This document shows, piece after piece, positions 1 to 9,391 of a stretch of DNA of 64,000 bases (its first letter is position 1; every line of letters starts with the position of its first letter). The stretch is taken from NCBI GenBank assembly GCA_964623055.1, contig CAZURK010000033.1, positions 1-64,000 on the forward strand. The letters run 5' to 3'. The notes under the pieces are model-generated. The model did no database searches. It saw nothing but the letters and a program-made list of their open reading frames with translations, and was not told the origin of the DNA. The DNA comes from JADHUC01 sp964623055 (GTDB lineage Bacteria > Planctomycetota > Planctomycetia > Pirellulales > Pirellulaceae). The position numbers were made by a program, and so were the translations under genes.

Positions 1-35
1 CGGCAATACAATCCGCGGTTGATGGACTGACACGT

Positions 36-2576
36 TCATTTCAGGACAATCGTGGCCACAGGATCGGGCTCGACGACAAACGAGATTCTTTCCCCGTCTG
101 GTATCAGTCTTAGCGATTCGTCGGTGCCGACCAGCGTCGCACTGGCCGGGTTGCCCAGGCTGGCCGACAACAGGGATACCGAAACCTGCCGCGGCGGGTT
201 GTTGGGCGAGTCTGGCTGGGAGTCAATCACGTGCAATACGTGCGCGTTGGCGATGCGAGTCATGATGAAGCGATAGCGATGGTGGTCCTCCGCATTGACC
301 ACAAGTGTCGGCTCGCCAGCCGCCAGTCGTGCCAGCCCGGTCCAGAACGGATGGTCGATACGGAAGGCCCCGTCGCTGGTTGTGAACAGATACGACTCGC
401 CTTGGCCGAAGCGGTTCCTGAGAATCGCCGCAGCCGGCGCTTTCGCTTGGAGGTGCGCAACAGTCTTGCCAGTTGTCGGCTCGATGCTGACCGCCATCGG
501 CGCCCAGGCCAGCGGCGGAACACCGAAGGCGCGACCGATGTCCGAATCGTCGAAGGTCAATGGTATGCGTGTGGCCGAGCCACCGACCCAATCACGTCCA
601 TTCGTGTCCAGTACGCGGACCGCTCGCACGTCAGCGTATTGCCGGTCCTCACCCTGAAACAGTTCTTTCAGGATTTTGACCTTGAGCCTCTCGACCGGCA
701 ACGCGGGTGTCAGCGGAACTGCGATTTCACGAGTAGGCGCACCTTGGACGGAGCAGATCTGTTTCCATTCGCCCTCCTTGAACGATTCGATTTCGATATC
801 GGTGATCTGGTACGGGCCGTGTCGGTTGACCACCTCGACGCGAGCCACCTCGACGCATTTGGGCAGCGTCAATTCGATCCAATGCGGCATCGGCGTGCCG
901 TCCGACGCCCACGCTTCTCCCGGAGCGCCAGCCAATACTCGGGCACCGAACGCTTCATTGTACTCGGAATCGACTTTGATCGTTGCCTTCTGCGAATCTG
1001 CGGGGAAGGCTACCTCGCCCGTCAACCGGACGCCGTATACGTCACTCAAGCCGTAGTCGTCCCGTCGCTGGGCCTTTTCGTCCAGCAGCGAGGCGTGTCC
1101 AAAAGCGATCAGATGGCCTCCGCCCTTGACGTATTCGCGTATCCGGTCCAGATGCGTCTCGTCCAGTACTGCCAGTTCCGGAATGATGACAGTGCGATAC
1201 TCGTCGAGCGACGCGGGCCAGCTTCCGCCCTGAGCCGACATGTACAACAGCCGACTGAATACGCCGCGACGGAGTAATGCGTCGCTGATCGCCACCGCGC
1301 TTTGCCAAGCACCCTGTTGAATACCTTGGTAGCGATTCCAAAACGGATTCGCCCCAGGCAGTCCCGGCCCTCCCGCAGCGGGAGTGCCCACGACGATCGC
1401 AACGTCAGCGCATGGTTGAGCATCTTTGACATAAGGCTTCACCTTGCGGTACCACGCACCGGCGGCTTTGGCGCGCTTGAGGTCTTCGCCGAAAATGCCC
1501 GAATGTCCCGGAGTCAGTGCCCAATGGACGCCGGCGCCCTGGCAAACGGAAATTGCAGAACCGGCGATGGCCTGCTTGTCCGTCAGGTGCGACGACGGCG
1601 GTGTATCCTCCAAAGGCGTGAACCACGAACTGCCGAGTTTGAAGTTGATATCCAGCGGTTTGGGCAACACCCAAGCCATGCGGGCAAGTTGATCAATGCG
1701 AGCAAAGCCGTGGCCTTCGTTGAACAAGTACTGAAGCCGCGAGCCTACCAAGTCAGTCCAGGTGCCAGCCGGCAGGAAGCTGCTGCCGGAGCCGTTCGCT
1801 GTGAAGATACAGGCCGTCTGCCCTTGCTCGCGCCGGATTACGTCGATTTCGTCCAGATAGCTGGCCAGCGTGCGGGCGTTGAACTCGGCCAGTCGGGTCG
1901 GCGAGGCATTCTCGAAGGGCTCGCCGAACATGTCTTCATAGCCTTTCGCGACCCACGGACTGGACGTGTTCAACCGCTCATGAAAGATGTCGTGCCAGAT
2001 TCCGTGGATGGGGCCATAGTTGGTGAGCAACTCGCGCACCTGCTCGACCGCTTTCTGATGGAAAGGCGAATGCAAAGTCTGGTAGCGTGTGGGCCAACGG
2101 GGACTGAACACGATGGGTTTGCCCTGTTTGTCCATCGTTGACCATTCGTCAAATTCCGGGTTGCCATCGCTAATGGCGTTGAAGTAGAAGATCAGCGGCA
2201 GCTCCCTGCGCTGGCAGGCCGCGGACAATTCGCGCACGAAGTCTCGTTTGGTCTTGAAATCCGTTGTTTTGGTGTCGTGGAAGACCAGTCCGTCGATCCA
2301 TTTATCGTAGAAGACCAGATGCGTCGCGCCGGTTTCCTTGAAATCCTTCACCCATTGGTCCGCGTCGAAGTCGTTGCCCAGATTCTCCATCCACTGCTGG
2401 ATCGTGTATGGCTCCAGAGGCTCGTAAATGAAGCCCGTCATGACGCTGACCGTCGGAGTCTTCATCCAACAGTCTCGCGACTTATCGCCGGAGTTTTCGC
2501 CGTCGGCTTGCACAGCTCGTTGAGCGGCCAGAAGCCCTAGAATCACCACGAGCAGCATGTGAATGCGAATTGTCAT
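36..2576 (-). CDS. Secreted multidomain glycoside-hydrolase-like protein
   Basis: Protein of 846 residues with an N-terminal signal peptide (hydrophobic stretch about residues 6-24). Residues about 45-380 look like a TIM barrel of the fucosidase/hypothetical glycosyl hydrolase kind: 'VSVMTGFIYEP' opens it and 'YGPIHGIWHDIFHE' resembles a strand carrying a catalytic Asp. Residues about 390-510 resemble the glutamine-amidotransferase-like middle domain of A4-type beta-galactosidases ('YRTVIIPELAVLDE', 'YVKGGGHLIAFG'). Residues about 560-660 resemble an F5/8-type-C (discoidin) carbohydrate-binding module ('HWIELTLPKCVEVARVEVVN'). ATG at 2576 follows a GGAG Shine-Dalgarno at a good distance. Extracellular sugar cleavage is inferred; the substrate cannot be read from sequence. 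It lies upstream in the same direction as no close partner: a REP-like pair separates it from the next minus-strand gene. Confidence 0.7.
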   Translation of the reverse strand: MTIRIHMLLVVILGLLAAQRAVQADGENSGDKSRDCWMKTPTVSVMTGFIYEPLEPYTIQQWMENLGNDFDADQWVKDFKETGATHLVFYDKWIDGLVFHDTKTTDFKTKRDFVRELSAACQRRELPLIFYFNAISDGNPEFDEWSTMDKQGKPIVFSPRWPTRYQTLHSPFHQKAVEQVRELLTNYGPIHGIWHDIFHERLNTSSPWVAKGYEDMFGEPFENASPTRLAEFNARTLASYLDEIDVIRREQGQTACIFTANGSGSSFLPAGTWTDLVGSRLQYLFNEGHGFARIDQLARMAWVLPKPLDINFKLGSSWFTPLEDTPPSSHLTDKQAIAGSAISVCQGAGVHWALTPGHSGIFGEDLKRAKAAGAWYRKVKPYVKDAQPCADVAIVVGTPAAGGPGLPGANPFWNRYQGIQQGAWQSAVAISDALLRRGVFSRLLYMSAQGGSWPASLDEYRTVIIPELAVLDETHLDRIREYVKGGGHLIAFGHASLLDEKAQRRDDYGLSDVYGVRLTGEVAFPADSQKATIKVDSEYNEAFGARVLAGAPGEAWASDGTPMPHWIELTLPKCVEVARVEVVNRHGPYQITDIEIESFKEGEWKQICSVQGAPTREIAVPLTPALPVERLKVKILKELFQGEDRQYADVRAVRVLDTNGRDWVGGSATRIPLTFDDSDIGRAFGVPPLAWAPMAVSIEPTTGKTVAHLQAKAPAAAILRNRFGQGESYLFTTSDGAFRIDHPFWTGLARLAAGEPTLVVNAEDHHRYRFIMTRIANAHVLHVIDSQPDSPNNPPRQVSVSLLSASLGNPASATLVGTDESLRLIPDGERISFVVEPDPVATIVLK

Positions 2577-2621
2577 TTCAAGTCTCCATTAATGAGACGA
2601 TTACGGTCGTGCGCGTTCAGT

Positions 2622-2699
2622 AGGTCCCGTCTGCCGGACGGGACCTTTGTCGAGTTGAACCTCTTCTTGCCCGCAGGTCCCATCCGGCAGACGGGACCT
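2622..2699. repeat. REP-like palindrome pair, family A
   Basis: Two copies of a 25-bp near-palindrome, at 2622-2646 and 2675-2699. Each has ten-base arms AGGTCCCGTC and GACGGGACCT around a 5-base TGCCG/CGGCA centre; the second copy has one arm mismatch. The copies are inverted relative to each other, so the whole block can also fold as a large hairpin. A third copy is at 12876-12900. The block sits between two minus-strand genes. It is either a REP/REPIN-type repeat or a transcript-stabilising hairpin. Confidence 0.75.
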
Positions 2700-2709
2700 A
2701 CTGTCCTCG

Positions 2710-3678
2710 CTACGTGATTCGCGGCAGTTCGTAGCCGGCACGACGCGGACGGGCGACCAGCCCGTTGGCCTCGTCGTCGCCGACGAATTCTTCGACCTGC
2801 GGATCCCACTTGAGCTTTCGGCCGAGCTTGCGGCAAATATTGATCAAGTGGCAGACGGTTGTGGCTCGATGGCCGGTCTCGGCATCGGCGGCCGGCTTCT
2901 GGCGGGTGCGGACACATTGGAGGAAGTTCGCGATGTGCGGGATCGACTCCTTTGGTCCGCCCTCGGTGTCTGGCGGAGCATCCTCGAGCAACTCCGGTGG
3001 ATTCGCCCGCGCGTGACCGCGCAGGATCTCGATGTTGCCGTTCTCGCCGCGGAAAATCGCCCCCAAGTCCTCCATCGTGTGACGCTCGCCGACCAGCTTC
3101 AGCAGCGTCCCGCTGGCATACCGCATCATGACGTGGGGCCAGCCGTTCTTGCCCTTCTTCTCAAGCCAGATTTCGACGGGGCTGGTGTCATCCGTGCCAA
3201 GAGCGCATTGGACTTGATCCAGCGAATGTGTGCCCCAGCCCGTCACGCCCCACGACTGCCCTCCGCCGTCGTAAGCCTCCCATCTCGACCAGCCGCGGTG
3301 TAGCGACGGATGGTAGGGGCGCAATTCTACTTGGTTGGTCCACAAGTCCCAGTCGAGTCCCTGCGGGATCGGCTGCTCGGGTTGCGGCTGCCACACAGCG
3401 GGACCTTCGAAGTTGAAGACGATCACCTCCTTGACCTTGCCAATCGCCCCCTCGCGGACCAGCTTGCTGCAATAGGCGTTGATCGGCATCGAGCGTTGCT
3501 GGGTGCCGGTCTGCAGAATGCGGCCTAGCTTGCGGGCGGCATCGCACAAAGGTCGACCCTCCTGGATCGTCAGTGTCAACGGTTTCTCGCCGTACACGTC
3601 GCAGCCGGCCGCCAGTGCCTGCATTATGCACCAGACGCGTGCATGCGTGGTCGTTTCCACGAACACGGCGTCCAGCTT
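2710..3678 (-). pseudogene. Gfo/Idh/MocA oxidoreductase, 5' part lost in assembly gap
   Basis: This is the C-terminal ~323 residues of an NAD(P)-dependent Gfo/Idh/MocA-type oxidoreductase. The visible part begins in the Rossmann domain ('KLDAVFVETTTHAR'), includes the family motif 'YGEKPLT' with the usual EKP lysine, and continues through the substrate domain to a natural stop. The beginning of the gene lies in the 100-N gap at 3679-3778. An open frame happens to run through the Ns into a sialidase-like gene, but the two halves belong to unrelated families. Typical members act on sugars or inositols; the planctomycete paralogues are often Tat-exported, which cannot be checked here. Marked as partial because of the gap, not because of mutation. 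Confidence 0.85.
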
Positions 3679-3778
3679 NNNNNNNNNNNNNNNNNNNNNN
3701 NNNNNNNNNNNNNNNNNNNNNNNNNNNNNNNNNNNNNNNNNNNNNNNNNNNNNNNNNNNNNNNNNNNNNNNNNNNNNN
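3679..3778. other. Assembly gap (100 N)
   Basis: Exactly 100 consecutive N. By convention this marks a scaffold join of unknown length, so neighbouring coordinates and the number of missing genes are uncertain. Confidence 0.99.
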
Positions 3779-4302
3779 TAGCGAATAAAGCTGGCCTGGC
3801 ACGGGCATTCGTTCAAGGCGCGATCCCAGTGAGTTTCGGACCAAGTCTGGCCATTGTCGTCGCTGGTCAACAGCAGGTGACGGTGGTGACCGCGCCCGTC
3901 TTTGTGAGCGTTGACGCAGAAAAGGAGGATGGACTTGCTTGTACGGTCAACAACCGGGCAGGGGTTCATGATCGCCTCTTCCCCGCTGCCGCGAACGAGC
4001 ACTTGCATGGCAGACCAACTCTTGCCGCCCTCGGTGCTCCGCTTGAGCACCATGTCCGTTGGGCTGGCGTCGCTGATACGCTGTTTTCGTGCCTCGCAAA
4101 AGACCAGCAGCGAGCCGTTAGGAGAGACCATCATCGCCGGGATCCGGTAAGTATGCACGCCACCGGCACGGGCAACGAAAACGTCCGTTTGGACGGGCGG
4201 GCGCGGCTTGGCTTCCTCCGCACCAGAAGCAAGAGATAACAGCACAGACGTCAGAAGCGGAATTACGATGGGCACCGTCGGTAGGAAGATTCGACACGGC
4301 AC
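3779..4302 (-). pseudogene. Sialidase/BNR-repeat protein, 3' part lost in assembly gap
   Basis: N-terminal ~174 residues of an exo-alpha-sialidase-like six-bladed propeller. A signal peptide (hydrophobic residues about 5-27) is followed by 'GGVHTYRIPAM', the family's (F/Y)RIP motif carrying a catalytic-triad arginine, and two Asp boxes ('STEGGKSWS' and 'SDDNGQTWS'). The start is a GTG at 4302 preceded by a GGGAGG Shine-Dalgarno seven bases away. The remainder of the propeller, including later arginines and the nucleophile tyrosine, lies in or beyond the gap. Expected role: release of terminal sialic acid, or another BNR-propeller glycosidase activity, outside the cytoplasm. Confidence 0.85.
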
Positions 4303-4587
4303 GGGTTGGCCTCCCAGAGACAGGCAACTGAGCAGATCGACGCGCTAGCCCAAAGAGTACCACGGACAGCGCACGCCCGCTATCGCCAAGCTGGAAAACG
4401 CACGTGATTGCCGTCGGCTGGGCGAGGGGAAGTTGCTTGCTACCGATGCGGAGAGCCGAAAATGAGGGTCGAAGGGTGCCTCGGATGTTTGAAGAGGCTG
4501 GTTATAAACTGGGTGTGAAAAATGGAAGAGTTGGATGGAGATGGCAGGCCACGTCTCTTCATCTATAACCCCAAATGTACAACCAGC

Positions 4588-5997
4588 TCATAGCGCCGGA
4601 TCGTTCAGGGCCTTCATTTGCTTGAGAATCTTGCCGTCAAGTTCCTCGCGCACGCGCACGTGTATCGGGTCGTCGGATTCGATCAGATTCGTGCGTTCGT
4701 CCGGATCGTTCTTGAGGTCGTACAACTCGGCTCGTCCCGGACTGGCGAAGTCGCGCATCAGCTTCCATTGCGGTGTGCGGTAGCCGCGCATGTGCGTGGT
4801 CGCGCCGTGATGCATGCTGTATTCCACGTACAGATCGTCGCCCCAGTCGACCGATTCGGCTCGCAACAGCGGTGTGATGTCGCGCCCGCGGATGGTGACC
4901 TCGGGCGACAAGTCGACGCCGGCCATTGCCAACAGCGTGGGGTACCAATCGAGATTCGAGACCGTGTGCGTCACCTTCGTGCCCGGCTTGACGACGTCCG
5001 GCCAACGCACGGCGGTCGGAACACGCAGCGACGTGTCCCACAGGTTTGGCCGCCGGGCCGGCGGGATGTTCTTCCATTCTTGCGGCGGGTTCTTTGTCAA
5101 GATGCGAATGGCGTTGCCTTTGTACCAAACGCCATGCTCGCCCAGATTGTAACCATGGTCGCTGGTAAAGATGACGATCGTCTTCGCCGAGAGTGCCAAC
5201 TCGTCCAGCAATCCGAGAACTCGCCCAACGTTGCGGTCGATACTTTTCACGGCAGCCAAGTACTCTCGGGTCCGCTTCTTGACTTGGGCGACGTTCAGGT
5301 TCGGGTAGTCCGGGTTAGGAATCTCTGGGTCGAGATCCTTGAACGGCTCCCAGTCCTCGTCCCGCACGGGGAGCCACGCGGCGTGCGGCGCTCGAAAGTG
5401 CAGCGAGACGGCAAACGGTCGTTGGCGATTCTCGCGGATGAATTGCAGTGTGTGGTCGGTGAAGATGTCGCACGTGAAACCTTCGACCTTCTTCACTTCG
5501 CCGTCGAGCAACTCCAGCACGGGATCCTTGGGCGGACAGCCTCCGGTGCGAATCCCCATGAATTCGTGATAGCCGAACTTGGTCGGGTGGTATCTGTCCT
5601 CGGTTCCCAGATGCCATTTGCCGAATAATGCGTTGCGGTAGCCGGCCTGGGCCAGCAACTGGGGCCAAGTGGTCGTTTCCGGATGGAGTCCCAAAGTTGA
5701 TTCACTGCGTGGGTTGATCCAGTCGGTGATGCCCATTTCCGTCCCGTAGCGGCTGGCGATCAATCCAACGCGACTGGGACTACACACGGGAGTCGTGACG
5801 AAACTGTTGGTCAGGTGTGCCCCTTCGCGAAAGATACGGTCGATGTTGGGCGTAATGAAACGCTTATCGCCCGCGGCGGCCACGGCGAAAGGCGCTTGGT
5901 CGTCGGTATAGATAAAAACAATGTTGGGGCGAGCGTCTGCGAATGCCGTACGGCATAAGGCGACAAGAACGAGCAAAAGGAACGTGATTCTTCTCAT
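4588..5997 (-). CDS. Secreted sulfatase (type I, formylglycine-dependent)
   Basis: Protein of 469 residues with a signal peptide. It has the classic arylsulfatase features: 'NIVFIYTDDQ' with metal-binding aspartates near residue 28, the C-x-P-x-R motif ('CSPSR', Cys about residue 71) whose cysteine is converted to formylglycine, and 'SDHGYNLGEHG' with metal-site Asp/His. The C-terminal subdomain includes 'ELYDLKNDPDERTNL', standard for the family. I chose ATG 5997 rather than an upstream in-frame ATG (6033) because AGGAAG precedes it and the protein then opens directly on the signal peptide. Likely removes sulfate esters from polysaccharides in the periplasm or outside. The exact substrate subfamily is not evident. 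Confidence 0.92.
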   Translation of the reverse strand: MRRITFLLLVLVALCRTAFADARPNIVFIYTDDQAPFAVAAAGDKRFITPNIDRIFREGAHLTNSFVTTPVCSPSRVGLIASRYGTEMGITDWINPRSESTLGLHPETTTWPQLLAQAGYRNALFGKWHLGTEDRYHPTKFGYHEFMGIRTGGCPPKDPVLELLDGEVKKVEGFTCDIFTDHTLQFIRENRQRPFAVSLHFRAPHAAWLPVRDEDWEPFKDLDPEIPNPDYPNLNVAQVKKRTREYLAAVKSIDRNVGRVLGLLDELALSAKTIVIFTSDHGYNLGEHGVWYKGNAIRILTKNPPQEWKNIPPARRPNLWDTSLRVPTAVRWPDVVKPGTKVTHTVSNLDWYPTLLAMAGVDLSPEVTIRGRDITPLLRAESVDWGDDLYVEYSMHHGATTHMRGYRTPQWKLMRDFASPGRAELYDLKNDPDERTNLIESDDPIHVRVREELDGKILKQMKALNDPAL

Positions 5998-6019
5998 GTC
6001 TTGGCTTCCTATATCTGTG

Positions 6020-6817
6020 TCAATAGCCGGCAACCTGTTTCCCGCCTTCTCCCGATCGCAATTGTTGGAGCGTCTGCTGGGCTTGGACCGTCATCAGCCG
6101 CAGATCGCTGCCGACCGCGATGAACTGCATGCCCTGCTCGGCGAGCTTCAGAGCTGCTTCGGCATCCATCGCGTGTAGACCTGTGGGTGTCCCGACTTTC
6201 TTACCAGCTTTGACCACGCGCTGAACCATCGCCTGGTGTTCTTCGGGTGTGGGAAATGTCCCGTCCGGAGCACGCATTTGGAACCGCAGATCGACCGGTC
6301 CGACAAAGATCGCGTCGCACCCAGGCAGACTGTAGATCGCCTCGGCGTTTTCCACGCCGCGCGGGCTTTCCGTTTGCAGCACCACGAGAATCTCGTCGTT
6401 GGCCTTAAGGTAATACTCGTCCGAAGTAGTACCGAAGTTCATCGCATGCATTCCGCCGCCAGCGCTGCGGTTGCCTTCCGGCGGGTACTTCGCGGCGGCG
6501 ATCGCCGTTTTGGCTTGCTCGACCGTGTCTACCATCGGTACGACGATTCCCATCGCACCGGCGTCCAATACCCGCTTGATGTAATGGTGGCTGCCTTCGG
6601 GCACGCGAGCAATGGGTACACAACCGGCATCGGCAACCGCGGCGAAGATCGTCGTCGCTTGCGACCAACTGATCGCCGAATGTTCCAGATCCAACGTAAG
6701 CCAATCCCAACCCATGCGGGCCAAAACTCGCGTGGCGTATAAATCACCCAAGGAAAGCCAAGTTCCGAAACTCGGTTCCCCGTCACGCAGCTTCTGTTTG
6801 ACAGGATTGCTTTTCAT
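6020..6817 (-). CDS. HpcH/HpaI-family aldolase (2-keto-3-deoxy sugar-acid aldolase-like)
   Basis: Protein of 265 residues, usual for class II pyruvate aldolases of the HpcH/HpaI family. Visible motifs are 'LTLDLEHSAI' (base His), 'IARVPEG' (pyruvate-binding Arg), 'VLQTESPRGVENAEAI' (metal Glu) and 'IFVGPVDLR' (metal Asp). The start at 6817 is chosen over an open frame reaching 6925 because GGAGCAAGA sits just upstream and the protein then aligns with family N-termini. It reversibly splits a 2-keto-3-deoxy acid into pyruvate and an aldehyde. The family includes YfaU, the 2-keto-3-deoxy-L-rhamnonate aldolase; a rhamnonate-dehydratase-like gene at 33675-35000 makes that a plausible but unproven partner. 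Confidence 0.88.
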   Translation of the reverse strand: MKSNPVKQKLRDGEPSFGTWLSLGDLYATRVLARMGWDWLTLDLEHSAISWSQATTIFAAVADAGCVPIARVPEGSHHYIKRVLDAGAMGIVVPMVDTVEQAKTAIAAAKYPPEGNRSAGGGMHAMNFGTTSDEYYLKANDEILVVLQTESPRGVENAEAIYSLPGCDAIFVGPVDLRFQMRAPDGTFPTPEEHQAMVQRVVKAGKKVGTPTGLHAMDAEAALKLAEQGMQFIAVGSDLRLMTVQAQQTLQQLRSGEGGKQVAGY

Positions 6818-6857
6818 TTCTTGCTCCAACTCGATACAGGAAAGGGACCTGAGCACT

Positions 6858-7751
6858 TCAGTACCGCAGAATACACCACATGGCACGTATGCCGTCGCGC
6901 ACGCCGATCTTCTTGCCTTCTGCATACGTCCGGCCTGCGTAGCTGATCGGCCGCTCGCAGAAACGCACGCCCTCTATTTTCGCCAGTTTCGCAGTCATTT
7001 CCAGTTCGATTCCGAAACGATTCTCTTGGAGGGTCGGTGTAATCTGCTGAATGAATTCACGCCGGAACACCTTGTAGCACGTCTCCACATCGGTCAACCC
7101 GAGGCCGGTACGGAGGTTCGAAAGCCTGGTGATCATTTGATTGCCGCGCTGGTGAGCGTAACTGGATACAATTCCGCGCGCGTAGCCGAAACGGCTTCCA
7201 TAAACGACGTCGGCTTGGTCCGCAAGGATCGGCGGCAGGAGCAACCGAAAGTCGCGAGGATCATATTCCAGGTCTGCGTCTTGAATGCTGACCACGGAAC
7301 CGGTTGCATGAGCGAATCCCAGTTTCAACGCCGCGCCTTTTCCTCGGTTCCTGTCTTGATAGAAAACTTTGAGATCGTCGCAGTCCTCCAATTGCTCCAG
7401 CGCCTGACGTGTTCCGTCGGTACTGCCATCGTCGACAAGAATGATCTCGGTGGGAATATCGACAGAGCGGACTCGTCGAATCACTTCGCGAACCGTATCG
7501 GCTTCGTTATAGACGGGAACGATGACCGAGAGCACAAAACCGTCGGGGATCGAAAAAATCCCCAGACGTGCACATACGTCGTCGCCGAGCAATCCATTGA
7601 GGATTTCGTTTTCGTCTTGCGCCGATTCACTCGACAACTCGCTTGCCAAACGCAACAGGACCTCTCGTGCCTGGTGAGCATCGGCAGCGGCCAAATCGTG
7701 ATCGGGCAACAACGCTTTCATCGATCGCAGAATCAGATTCTCAAATGTCAA
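6858..7751 (-). CDS. Family 2 glycosyltransferase (dolichyl-phosphate-mannose synthase-like)
   Basis: Protein of up to 297 residues. The GT-A domain starts near residue 75 with 'LSVIVPVYNEADTV', followed by 'ILVDDGSTDGT', 'NRGKGAALKLGF' and the metal-binding DXD-type 'QDADLEYDP'. It probably transfers a sugar from a nucleotide or polyprenyl-phosphate donor at the cytoplasmic membrane face. There is no C-terminal membrane segment. About 70 residues precede the catalytic core, ending in 'ILNGLLGDDVCARLGIF'; I do not recognise this extension. The longest start is a TTG at 7751; the first ATG is at 7721 and is a reasonable alternative, since neither has a convincing ribosome site. The stop is 40 bp from the aldolase start, so the two may be co-transcribed. 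Confidence 0.88.
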   Translation of the reverse strand: MTFENLILRSMKALLPDHDLAAADAHQAREVLLRLASELSSESAQDENEILNGLLGDDVCARLGIFSIPDGFVLSVIVPVYNEADTVREVIRRVRSVDIPTEIILVDDGSTDGTRQALEQLEDCDDLKVFYQDRNRGKGAALKLGFAHATGSVVSIQDADLEYDPRDFRLLLPPILADQADVVYGSRFGYARGIVSSYAHQRGNQMITRLSNLRTGLGLTDVETCYKVFRREFIQQITPTLQENRFGIELEMTAKLAKIEGVRFCERPISYAGRTYAEGKKIGVRDGIRAMWCILRY

Positions 7752-8276
7752 ACGGAAAACATCTTTGACGATGTACTGAGAACATACTCGCGGTTCACTA
7801 GACGTTTTTCAAGGCGTCATCAAGACTACGTCGTGTGATCGTCAAATTGGCCAAGAACAAAATCAAAGGAAATGCAAGAAAGTGGGCTGTTGGTTGCTTG
7901 ACATTTCTTTATGCCTCCGCAAAATGTGTCGTTGATTGAGCTTTATGGGACTTCGCAATTCCACTGGCCGGGTGTGACCGGCGCTCAGATAGGTGGACCT
8001 TTCTGGTTCACAGTTTAGTGAAGTAGTGCAATCATTGTGCGCTGTTGTTCCGCGCGATCGTGAAGCCTCCCACACGGTTCAGTCGATTTCGATTGGGCTT
8101 GCAAGCGCCTTGGGGGCGGACACCGACGGACACCGAAGTTCTGGCGGCCCCGGTCGTGGCACGGACACCCCCCTAAGGTCTTTTGACTTGATCGGACAAT
8201 TGCGTTATTGATACGGCGGCGGAGTGAGGATTTCTCCCTTTGTCGTCGTTTTTTGTGCGCCTCTTGTGTTGAGAAT
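7752..8276. other. Divergent intergenic region, 525 bp
   Basis: Lies between the start of the glycosyltransferase (minus) and folK (plus), so it must hold both promoters. No convincing gene is visible. A candidate folK promoter is TTGACT at 8183-8188, a 17-bp spacer, then TATTGA at 8206-8211 (weak -10). A lone TTGACA at 7898-7903 has no good -10 partner. Confidence 0.4.
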
Positions 8277-9314
8277 ATGTCCGCGTGTCTGGTAGCTCTC
8301 GGTTCCAACGTAGGTGATCGCGTTGCGCAGCTTGAACGCGCGATCCAGCGTCTAGAGGAATGCCCGTCGATTACCGTTTGTGGGCGCAGTGGGTGGTATC
8401 ACACCAAGCCAGTGGGCGGTCCGCCGGAACAGGGCGAATTCGTCAACGCGGCCATTCGTGTACAAACATCTCTGTCTCCGGAGCAGCTTTTCCTTGTTCT
8501 GCGCGAGGTCGAAACGGATTTGGGCAGGCAGAGACGCGAACGGTGGGCGGCTCGATCGGTTGACCTGGACCTGCTGCTATTCGACGACCTTATGCTGAAA
8601 ACGCCGCGGCTCGAAATTCCACATCCCCGATTGGCATTCCGCCGATTCGTTCTCGAGCCGGCGGCGGAAGTGGCCCGTGACATGCTTCATCCAGTGGTGG
8701 GCTGGACGATTGGACAGTTGCTCGAACATTTGAACCAGGCACCGAACTACGTCGCCCTGACAGGCTTGCCCGGTGTGGGCAAGACCGACTTGGCCCGCGA
8801 AGTGGCAAAACGGGCCTCGGTTTGGCTGATCGAGGATTCGGCCCAGGAGGTCTTAGCCAGTGGTCGTCGAGAGGACGCCTTGCCGAATGCATTTGACCTG
8901 GAACGTGAGATCCTTCACCAACGCGATCGTCTACTGAGCGCACAGGATCGGTCGCAAGAATCGTCTACCGCCATCAGTGACTTCTGGATTGGCCAGTCTC
9001 TTGCCTACAGTCGGCTTGGCTTGTCACACGACGACTGTGTGGAAATCGAAAACGCATGGCGTTCGCATGAGGATCGGAGCGGATCACCCAAACTGCTCAT
9101 TTTGCTGGACGCGCCCGTCGAAGGACTAGTCGAACGGGCTACGGCGACCGGTCCATCGTCACCAGTTCACTCCCCCGATCGCCTTGAGCGTCTGCGTTCC
9201 GAACTGGCAGACGTCGTGTTTCACGCCAGACGCGGGCCGGTCCTGCAACTGGACGCGACTCAGCCGGCGTGGGCGCTCACCGAATTGACCGCAGCCATCG
9301 ATGCAATGAGGTAA
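8277..9314 (+). CDS. folK: FolK (HPPK) fused to a P-loop kinase-like domain
   Basis: Protein of 345 residues. Residues 1 to about 135 are 6-hydroxymethyl-7,8-dihydropterin pyrophosphokinase: 'ALGSNVGD' at the start and the signature 'RRERWAARSVDLDLLLFDD', then 'IPHPRLAFRRFVLEPAAEV'. This makes the diphosphate precursor for dihydropteroate in folate synthesis. From about residue 155 a second domain carries a Walker A motif 'GLPGVGKT' (about 162-169), resembling deoxynucleoside kinase/thymidylate-kinase-type P-loop proteins, with 'LLILLDAPVEGL' as a late strand. HPPK alone is about 160 residues, so the C-terminal half is an added module of unknown substrate. ATG 8277 is chosen because it begins exactly at the HPPK fold; its ribosome site is weak. 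Confidence 0.9.
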   Translation: MSACLVALGSNVGDRVAQLERAIQRLEECPSITVCGRSGWYHTKPVGGPPEQGEFVNAAIRVQTSLSPEQLFLVLREVETDLGRQRRERWAARSVDLDLLLFDDLMLKTPRLEIPHPRLAFRRFVLEPAAEVARDMLHPVVGWTIGQLLEHLNQAPNYVALTGLPGVGKTDLAREVAKRASVWLIEDSAQEVLASGRREDALPNAFDLEREILHQRDRLLSAQDRSQESSTAISDFWIGQSLAYSRLGLSHDDCVEIENAWRSHEDRSGSPKLLILLDAPVEGLVERATATGPSSPVHSPDRLERLRSELADVVFHARRGPVLQLDATQPAWALTELTAAIDAMR

Positions 9315-9391
9315 CACCTTATCGTCTTGGCGTTTTCGCGGTACATTGGCAGTCGAGGGTGGCAAGAAACGCTCGCTTTCAAGACGATGCC

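Noticed and set aside
231..1277. Long plus-strand open frame
   Set aside because: It lies fully antisense to the glycosidase-like gene, has no family pattern or signal, and is typical of high-GC shadow frames. The same applies to 4618-5628, 25387-26430, 30464-31186, 31482-32318, 49203-49763, 53817-54713 and 58478-59578.
2710..4302. One 530-codon gene across the N gap
   Set aside because: The two halves belong to unrelated families and the middle is 100 N; reported as two partial genes.
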